Shown here piece by piece: positions 12,522 to 17,244 of a DNA stretch of 17,244 bases. The DNA is from Treponema sp. UBA7590. GTDB lineage: Bacteria > Spirochaetota > Spirochaetia > Treponematales > Treponemataceae. Numbering within the stretch: the stretch's first letter is position 1; each line of letters opens with the position of its first letter. Position numbers and translations under genes: made by a program. The stretch covers positions 2,567 through 19,810 of the forward strand of contig DLKK01000041.1 in the NCBI GenBank assembly GCA_002478955.1, given 5' to 3'. The notes beneath the pieces are model-generated. The model saw nothing but the letters and a program-made list of their open reading frames with translations. It did no database searches and had not been told where the DNA came from.

Positions 12522-14393
12522 TTAGACGCCGAGCCTGTTTATTACAGTATCGATAAGGCTGTCCCAAATTGTTACAAATTTCGCCGCGGCATTGTATCCG
12601 TGCTGGAATTTTATGATGTCAGAAAGTTCCTCATCAATATTTACTCCGCTTATGCTGTCGCGCATTGTGCGAAGATCATCCATAATCGCCATGTGGCTTT
12701 TCAGGTTATTTTCCGCCTGCTCGCCTTTAAGACCGACATTCGTAACTGAATCCGCAAAATAGTCATCCAAAGTGCGCTCGTGACCAATCATGACTTTTGT
12801 GTTTCTGATTGACGCAATTTCAACAGCCGCCCTGCCGTCACCGGCATTTACATTTCCTGAGTCATCGCGGAAAGCGGCCGCAACACTTTTCACATCATTT
12901 TTGATGACACTATTCACTTCAATATATCCTGCCGGATTTAACACCGGACTGACCGCAAACTGCGCACCAGCCAGAGAATTCACCGCATCTGCACGCGCAA
13001 AATCATAAGCTCCGTCCGCACCGCTTGCAGAAAGAATTCCTGAATAACCAGTAAGAAAAAATCCAGAATCCTCAACATGACGGATCACAAAATCAGGATT
13101 TTCAATGTTCTGCGCAGTTGTTCCCTTCAAAACAAGATTATTGTTCCGGTCAAGGTAAGCTTTTACCTCTCCATTTGAATCGTTTATGCGATTTATCACA
13201 GTTTCAACCGTGTCTGTAGGATGATAAGGAACCTGTACATTTCCAGAAGGTCCGCTGAAAGTCATAACGCCTTCAAAACCAATCTGATCTTGCGGATTAA
13301 GCGTTGTCGTTCCCGTAAAGCGGAAAATATAGCTGTGGTCAAAATTACCGTCACCATCTCGGTCAAAATTTCCATTCACATTTTCCACAAATGAATGCTG
13401 CGTAAAAAAGTCAAGACCGGTCACATTGTTTGCGCCGTAGGCATTGCGGTGTATATCATTCACAAGATCAGAAAAGTTCATTGTCATTGTGTTCAAAGAC
13501 TGAACTTCATTCCTGATATCAACATCGCGAAGCTCAATCAGTGCCCCCAAAGTTCCCCCAGAAACAGACGCATCCTCCCGCGTGTCAGCCCAAACCAGCT
13601 TTTCATATCCATTGTTGTCCGTAAGAGAAACCAAATCAAAATTGCGCGCAACGCCGCCCTGAACAAGAACTCTGCCGTCAACGTGAACCATAAATTCATC
13701 AGAATCACGCTGATCTGTTGTAATATTCGCAAGTTTTGAAAGTTTATCAACAAGCAAATCGCGCCTGTCAAGCAAGTCGTTCGGATTATCTCCCATTCCG
13801 CGGGAACGCACAATCTCCGCATTAATTGCCGCAATCTGGTTCGCATAGGAATTAACCTGCTTAACCGTGGAATCAATGTCGGAATTAAGCAACGAACCCA
13901 CGCCCATAAGGTTTTCCCATTTCGATTTTATCGCATCTGTCAAAGATTCGCCGCGGGTAACAACAGCCTGCCTAGCCGCCTGACTTTCAGGATTCACAGA
14001 AAGTTCCTGCCAGCTTTCCCAGAATTTATCCATATTTGAACGCACGCTGACCTCATCAGGCTCATTGTAAATCTGCTCAATCATCGTGTAATACTTGCTT
14101 CTTGTGTCCCAGTAAGACTCCTGATTCTGCTGAGCCGTAATACGCTGGTCAAGCATCTCATCCCGCACGCGGTTAATGCTTTGGACATCAATTCCCTGGC
14201 CAATCATTCCCGCGCGTTCAGCACGCTCAAGATCCGGCCTGTAAAGAGGATCAAATTCCTTCATCTGCACGCGCTGCCTAGAATAACCTTCCGTATTTGC
14301 GTTAGAAATATTATGTCCGGCAGTGCTGATTGCATCCGTATGCGCCATTATGCTGCGCTTGCCTAATTCAATTCCAGAAAATGTCGATCCCAT
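12522..14393 (-). CDS. flgK: Hook-filament junction protein FlgK
   Basis: A 623-residue HAP1. The N-terminal rod/hook motif reads DAISTAGHNISNANTEGYSR (about 20-39). The C-terminal helix with the flagellar basal-body/hook signature carries DIIKFQHGYNAAAKFVTIWD near 592-611 and ends VINRLGV. The middle contains long coiled helices followed by a beta-rich region (NFDRDGDGNFDHSYIFRFTG). It is longer than the Salmonella protein (553), consistent with a larger middle. GAGG lies before ATG 14393. It lies 69 bases after flgN and 22 bases before flgL. Confidence 0.94.
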   Translation of the reverse strand: MGSTFSGIELGKRSIMAHTDAISTAGHNISNANTEGYSRQRVQMKEFDPLYRPDLERAERAGMIGQGIDVQSINRVRDEMLDQRITAQQNQESYWDTRSKYYTMIEQIYNEPDEVSVRSNMDKFWESWQELSVNPESQAARQAVVTRGESLTDAIKSKWENLMGVGSLLNSDIDSTVKQVNSYANQIAAINAEIVRSRGMGDNPNDLLDRRDLLVDKLSKLANITTDQRDSDEFMVHVDGRVLVQGGVARNFDLVSLTDNNGYEKLVWADTREDASVSGGTLGALIELRDVDIRNEVQSLNTMTMNFSDLVNDIHRNAYGANNVTGLDFFTQHSFVENVNGNFDRDGDGNFDHSYIFRFTGTTTLNPQDQIGFEGVMTFSGPSGNVQVPYHPTDTVETVINRINDSNGEVKAYLDRNNNLVLKGTTAQNIENPDFVIRHVEDSGFFLTGYSGILSASGADGAYDFARADAVNSLAGAQFAVSPVLNPAGYIEVNSVIKNDVKSVAAAFRDDSGNVNAGDGRAAVEIASIRNTKVMIGHERTLDDYFADSVTNVGLKGEQAENNLKSHMAIMDDLRTMRDSISGVNIDEELSDIIKFQHGYNAAAKFVTIWDSLIDTVINRLGV

Positions 14394-14462
14394 AATTTGC
14401 CTCTATTTTTCCATTTAACTTCAACTTAAAATCCGAATTTGCCAAAAACGAATTCTCAAAAA

Positions 14463-14918
14463 CTAAAACAACGTGTTCACCACAACGCTGTCCGGCTGCT
14501 TCTGAACAAAACCACCGCCTTTTCCATAAACCTTTGTCCTGCTCTGCGGAAGCGCCGTCTCAATAACCTTCTGCACAAAATTACGCGTAATATTTATAAA
14601 ATCAGCCAGAGCCTTGTTTTCCGTGCGGCAACGGACAAGTTTTCCGCGGACCTTAGCCAAAAGTTCATCTGTTTCCTTTCCAAGACCAGCCGAACCAGCA
14701 GCCATTCTGCCATTTTCAGACTTCAAAAAGTTTTCACGCTCTTCATCCAACCGGTTGAACTTATCCATCTCAAGATTTATTTCCGAAACAACCTTCATAA
14801 GATTTGTCCAGTTTTTTTCGTTAATCGCCGCCCTAAGCTCAGCCTGAGACGCAATCACATCCGAAAGCACAGAATCTTCCTTAAGCAAAATATCCATATA
14901 AATCTTTGAATCAGCCAT
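14463..14918 (-). CDS. flgN: FlgN-like flagellar chaperone
   Basis: A 151-residue, mostly helical acidic/basic protein with the FlgN layout: a long N-terminal helix (YMDILLKEDSVLSDVIASQA), EINLEMDKFNRLDEERENFL, and a C-terminal helix RTENKALADFINITRNFVQK followed by a Gly/Pro tail. FlgN binds FlgK and FlgL before export, and flgN directly precedes flgK, flgL here. I choose ATG 14918 because GGAGGAAC lies seven bases upstream; the earlier in-frame ATG 14930 overlaps that ribosome site. The family match is by pattern and context. Confidence 0.8.
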   Translation of the reverse strand: MADSKIYMDILLKEDSVLSDVIASQAELRAAINEKNWTNLMKVVSEINLEMDKFNRLDEERENFLKSENGRMAAGSAGLGKETDELLAKVRGKLVRCRTENKALADFINITRNFVQKVIETALPQSRTKVYGKGGGFVQKQPDSVVVNTLF

Positions 14919-14939
14919 AAGTTCCTCCATGAAAAACTT
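14919..14939 (-). promoter_or_regulatory. flgN ribosome-site hairpin with GGA in loop
   Basis: On the minus strand AAGTTTT can pair with GGAACTT (two G-U pairs), leaving loop TCATGGA just before ATG 14918. The ribosome site GGAGG spans the loop and right arm. It is a possible CsrA feedback site on the operon that encodes csrA. The stem is weak. Confidence 0.3.
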
Positions 14940-14953
14940 TTTTTCTCATTTCA

Positions 14954-14980
14954 TTATCGGAATTCCACAACGCGACTTTA
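14954..14980 (-). promoter_or_regulatory. Sigma-28 promoter of flgN-flgK-flgL-fliW-csrA
   Basis: On the minus strand TAAA (14980-14977), 15 bases, then TCCGATAA (14961-14954) match TAAA-N15-GCCGATAA at all but one position. The predicted transcript start is near 14947, about 30 nt before flgN. The -10 element is identical to that of the flaB promoter at 2262-2269. Confidence 0.82.
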
Positions 14981-15019
14981 TAAAAATCACAAATTTATGA
15001 CATTTTTTTTCTTTATTTT

Positions 15020-15200
15020 GGGGTTCCCTTACATTCGAATTTGGCAACGCCAAATATCTCATTTCAGGTCGCTACGTTCCGGGTTCCGTTCACACTCATT
15101 GCTGCATTCAATTCACTGCCGCACCGCCAAAGGCGCCGCAGCCGCTCATCTCATTCCGCAACGCGCACAGCGCGCCTTGCACATCGCTAACCCTCCGGCA
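15020..15200. repeat. GC-rich non-coding patch with short palindromes, candidate interspersed repeat
   Basis: This part of the 477-base gap between the flgN promoter and the next gene is clearly richer in G+C than its surroundings. It holds several short inverted repeats, each with a three-base spacer: GGG-GTT-CCC (15020-15028), ATTTGGC-AAC-GCCAAAT (15039-15055), CGG-GTT-CCG (15080-15088), CGCC-AAA-GGCG (15125-15135), CGCGC-ACA-GCGCG (15162-15174). The open frame across it (14997-15248) has Arg/His/Ser-rich, unconserved-looking content and no ribosome site, so I do not call a gene. The composition and palindromes suggest a remnant or copy of a dispersed repeat. Confidence 0.45.
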
Positions 15201-15246
15201 AATACAAATTCCATTGCAAAAGATTATTTTTTTAAATATTATTGCT

Positions 15247-15426
15247 AGTGAGTTTTAATTATTCTGAAAAGTCGCTCTCATCGGATTTTCGATTTGCTCC
15301 AGACGGTTGGGCTCGCGCTTCGCTTGTAAAAATTTGGGTGCCTCGCACTTTTACAAATCCAATCGCCCAAAGTCTTCACAAATCAAAAATCCGACTGCGC
15401 TTTTATTAATTCTAAAAAAACTCACT
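15247..15426. repeat. 180-base imperfect palindrome (MITE-like or long hairpin)
   Basis: The ends AGTGAGTTTT (15247-15256) and AAAACTCACT (15417-15426) are perfect inverted repeats. Further in, TCGGATTTT-C-GATTTG (15281-15296) matches CAAATC-A-AAAATCCGA (15379-15394), TTGGGC (15307-15312) matches GCCCAA (15365-15370), and TTGTAAAA (15324-15331) matches TTTTACAA (15348-15355). Almost the whole stretch therefore folds as one long stem with internal loops. I see no target-site duplication. It ends 31 bases before the next gene. It may be a non-autonomous mobile element or a structured transcript. Confidence 0.65.
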
Positions 15427-15457
15427 TTCATAAATCAGCATAAAACAGGATTTTTTC

Positions 15458-16039
15458 ATGGACGCAGTTTCAGACATCAAATCTTTTGCAAAAAAAGCTT
15501 ATCTTCCAATTATCCAGGACGGCGGGCTAAAATTCATGTGCGAATACATAAAAAATAATAATGTAAAAAATATCCTGGAAATTGGAACGGCAATCGCATA
15601 TTCGGCAATAAATTTTGCAAAGGCAAAGGACGATGTCCACGTCACAACAATCGAATACGATTTGGACAGGCATATCCAGGCGAAACAGAATGTCAGCGAC
15701 TGCGGACTCGATCAAAAGATTACGCTTGTCTACGGCGACGCTCTGGAATGGGAAACTGATGAAAAATTTGACCTTATATTCATTGATGCGGCAAAAGCGC
15801 AATACATCCGCTTTTTTGAAAAATTCAAGGAAAATCTTACAGAAAACGGCGTAATAATGACCGACAACCTGAAATTCCATGGAATGGTCAACGACCTGAA
15901 CCTTACGCACAATTACAGCACAAAAAAACTGGTAAAAAAAATAATAAAATATATTGATTTTTTAAAAGCAAACACAGAATTCCACACCGATTTTTACGAT
16001 GACGGCGATGGAATTTCTGTGAGCTACAAAAACCGCTAA
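15458..16039 (+). CDS. O-methyltransferase, TrmR/YrrM-like
   Basis: A 193-residue class I SAM methyltransferase. Motif I is ILEIGTAIAYSA (39-50). The acidic ribose-binding residue follows in VTTIEYD. FIDAAKAQY (109-116) with Asp110 and TDNLKFHG (135-142) give the D...DN metal-site pattern of the O-methyltransferase 3 family. Within that family the IDAAKAQY form and small size resemble TrmR (YrrM), which methylates 5-hydroxyuridine at tRNA position 34. It starts about 20 residues shorter at the N-terminus than Bacillus TrmR as I recall it. AGGA lies eight bases before ATG 15458. No clear promoter is seen; the palindrome ends just upstream. It is convergent with the next gene, two bases apart. 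Confidence 0.78.
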   Translation: MDAVSDIKSFAKKAYLPIIQDGGLKFMCEYIKNNNVKNILEIGTAIAYSAINFAKAKDDVHVTTIEYDLDRHIQAKQNVSDCGLDQKITLVYGDALEWETDEKFDLIFIDAAKAQYIRFFEKFKENLTENGVIMTDNLKFHGMVNDLNLTHNYSTKKLVKKIIKYIDFLKANTEFHTDFYDDGDGISVSYKNR

Positions 16040-16041
16040 TG

Positions 16042-16278
16042 CTATTTTCTTACTTCAACTCCGTCCAAAACGCCATTGTAAGGCGTTCCTTTCAGCGAAA
16101 AAATAAGTTCCTCAGCCTCGTTTGTAATGATTTCAAGTTTTGTATGAACCCATTCACCGTCAACATTGGCTTCAAATTCATCACCAAATTCAAGAAAATC
16201 AAGAAATTTCATATTTTCTTCATCAACAATACAAAATTTCGCCTCGCTTTCGCTAAATTTTATTGTTCCCTGAACCAT
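16042..16278 (-). CDS. DUF5348-like small protein
   Basis: A 78-residue protein from ATG 16278. It has the layout of DUF5348 proteins: GTIKFSESEAKFCIVDEENM, FLEFGDEFEANVDGEWVHTK in the middle, and the end GVLDGVEVRK. Function unknown; the family occurs often near mobile and accessory genes in Firmicutes. An in-frame ATG at 16290 begins ATGGAGCAG, but its GGAG serves as a ribosome site six bases before ATG 16278, which I prefer. It lies 15 bases after the kinase-like gene and is probably co-transcribed with it. Confidence 0.65.
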   Translation of the reverse strand: MVQGTIKFSESEAKFCIVDEENMKFLDFLEFGDEFEANVDGEWVHTKLEIITNEAEELIFSLKGTPYNGVLDGVEVRK

Positions 16279-16293
16279 TTTCTGCTCCATTTT

Positions 16294-16893
16294 TTATTTT
16301 ATGAAACGCTGAACGTAATCAAAAAGCATATCAACAGTTCCGTCAATTCCAAGCCTTGAAGAATTAACGCTCAAATCGTAACTTCTTGCGTCTCCCCATC
16401 GGTGCTTGCAAAAATGGTCATGGTAGGCAATCCTGTTTTTGTCATGGCGCAGAATCGTCTTTTCAGCAAGTTTTTTATCCATGCTACGCTTTTCAATAAC
16501 ACGCTTGACTTTTTCATTCCAGTCGGCGCACACAAATATTTTCAGGACACAAACATCCGGCATCTCATCAAAAAGCTCATCCGAACAACGCCCGATTACA
16601 ACAAACGAATCGCTGTCGGCAGCCTTTGACTTTAAAAGCGCAAACTGAAGCTCAGCAATATTTTCAGCAGGACTGTTTGAATATCCACGAACGCTTCTGC
16701 TCAGAAAAAAATGACGTGGTTTTTCATCATAAGCAGAAAGCTCGCTTACATCAGAACCGCTGTTTTTTGCAACCTCGTCCAAAAGATTTCTATCGTAAAA
16801 TGGAAGTCCCAGCTTTTCAGCAAGTTTTCTTCCAATTTCGTGTCCGCCACTACCATATTCACGGCTTATTGAAATAATAATCTGTTTTTCCAT
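16294..16893 (-). CDS. Cytidylate-kinase-like P-loop protein
   Basis: A 199-residue protein of the cytidylate kinase-like family, which differs from true Cmk. It begins IIISISREYGSGGHEIGRKL (5-24), where GSGGHEIGR replaces the Walker A. KLGLPFYDRNLLDEVA follows, then FVVIGRCSDEL and a C-terminal YHDHFCKHRWGDARSYDL region with the Arg-rich lid. The natural substrate of this family is uncertain. ATG 16893 is chosen because GAGGGG lies before it and the predicted transcript start (about 16923) leaves a normal leader. The in-frame ATG 16917 would leave almost none. Confidence 0.82.
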   Translation of the reverse strand: MEKQIIISISREYGSGGHEIGRKLAEKLGLPFYDRNLLDEVAKNSGSDVSELSAYDEKPRHFFLSRSVRGYSNSPAENIAELQFALLKSKAADSDSFVVIGRCSDELFDEMPDVCVLKIFVCADWNEKVKRVIEKRSMDKKLAEKTILRHDKNRIAYHDHFCKHRWGDARSYDLSVNSSRLGIDGTVDMLFDYVQRFIK

Positions 16894-16929
16894 ATAAGTA
16901 CCCCTCAAGTGAAACATGAAATCAGATAA

Positions 16930-16958
16930 ATTATAACACCATTAAAGGTATCTGACAA
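16930..16958 (-). promoter_or_regulatory. Sigma-70 promoter of the kinase-like gene
   Basis: On the minus strand TTGTCA (16958-16953), 17-base spacer, then a perfect TATAAT (16935-16930). The -35 lies inside the last codons of the upstream permease gene. The predicted start is near 16923. Confidence 0.8.
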
Positions 16959-17244
16959 AAACAAAAATCGTACTTATCACCAGAACAAGAATTGTAACTG
17001 GGGCGCAAAGCTTACAATATTTTCCCCAGCCAACCGGATGTCCGGCTTTGGCCGCAACAGAAGTTCCAACAACATTTGCGGAAGCCCCGATTGGTGTTGC
17101 CGAGCCACCGATATCTGTACCAATAGCAAGCGACCATGCCATTGTAGGAAGAAAATTCATTCCGGTAACAGCTGCAAGATTCTGAATTACAGGAACAACT
17201 GTCGCCGCAAACGGAATATTATCAATAAATGCAGAAGCTACCGC
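16942..17244 (-). CDS. Ion-transporter-superfamily permease (ArsB/NhaD type), C-terminal end
   Basis: The gene enters from the right edge and the last 100 residues are visible, ending at TAA 16944-16942. The fragment reads SAFIDNIPFAATVVPVIQNL, then WSLAIGTDIGGSATPIGASA followed by NVVGTSVAAKAGHPVGW and a final membrane helix (APVTILVLVISTIFVFVRYL). The DNIPF and GTDIGGxATPIGASANVV motifs mark the ArsB/NhaD/SLC13-like ion transporter fold, which exchanges or exports small ions across the inner membrane. The substrate (sodium, arsenite, citrate or other) cannot be told from the fragment. The ATG at 17160 is internal, not a start. Confidence 0.85.
   Translation of the reverse strand, partial: AVASAFIDNIPFAATVVPVIQNLAAVTGMNFLPTMAWSLAIGTDIGGSATPIGASANVVGTSVAAKAGHPVGWGKYCKLCAPVTILVLVISTIFVFVRYL

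Noticed and set aside
13395..14366. Plus-strand open frames opposite flgK
   Set aside because: They are shadows of flgK, whose full-length family match on the minus strand explains the region.
14997..15248. Open frame of 83 codons in the intergenic patch
   Set aside because: No ribosome site, odd Arg/His/Ser-rich composition and overlap with the mini-palindromes. It is better seen as non-coding repeat sequence.
15307..15558. Open frame of 83 codons overlapping the start of the methyltransferase
   Set aside because: It lies in the 180-base palindrome and then out of frame over a well-supported gene.
1..17244. CRISPR arrays, insertion sequences, phage or defence genes
   Set aside because: No regularly spaced direct repeats, transposase, integrase or recognisable defence gene was seen on either strand.

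Overview
This is about 17 kb of an AT-rich bacterial chromosome that looks like a spirochaete, most likely a Treponema. The reasons are two adjacent FlaB-type periplasmic core flagellins, a flagellin-flaG-fliD order next to PilZ and t6A-synthesis genes, and an flgN-flgK-flgL-fliW-csrA operon. From memory, both blocks also occur in Treponema pallidum but further apart. I cannot assign a species from sequence alone. Stop codons TGA, TAA and TAG are all used, so the code is standard.

Layout. 1-395: 3' end of an NrnA-like DHH phosphoesterase. 418-1492: a sigma-54-type promoter followed by a divergent protein with a sigma-70-region-2-like segment and a C-terminal helix-turn-helix. 1525-2190: rdgB. 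2242-4546: a sigma-28-type promoter, a structured leader with two CsrA-type GGA hairpins, flaB, a hairpin-rich intergenic stretch, a second flaB, and an intrinsic terminator. 4551-10135: flaG, fliD, an unknown gene, a membrane PilZ protein, a small unknown gene, tsaE and tsaB, packed tightly with three ATGA overlaps and closed by a strong terminator. tsaB carries an in-frame TGA. 10195-10512 (minus): tRNA-Lys, tRNA-Arg and tRNA-His with their own promoter and terminator. 10553-14980 (minus): flgN-flgK-flgL-fliW-csrA behind a second sigma-28-type promoter. 15020-15426: a non-coding patch with an unusual palindromic make-up, including a 180-base imperfect palindrome. 15458-16039: a TrmR-type methyltransferase. 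16042-17244 (minus): a DUF5348-like protein, a cytidylate-kinase-like protein with a good sigma-70 promoter, and the end of an ion-transporter-superfamily permease.

How the parts fit. Most of the window builds the late flagellum: filament subunits (FlaB), cap (FliD), filament-associated protein (FlaG), hook-filament junction proteins (FlgK, FlgL) and their chaperone (FlgN). It also encodes both halves of the flagellin homeostasis switch known from Bacillus (FliW and CsrA). The first flaB leader carries a near-ideal CsrA site: a CAAGGATGT core with GGA in a six-base loop on a seven-pair stem, plus a second GGA loop on the Shine-Dalgarno. This suggests a CsrA-FliW-flagellin feedback circuit whose components all lie in one locus. 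Two matching sigma-28 promoters would co-express the filament genes and the switch.

The main observations to check are the CsrA target, the sigma-54-driven sigma-like gene, the stop codon in tsaB, the acceptor-stem mismatch in tRNA-Arg, and the palindrome-rich element at 15020-15426.
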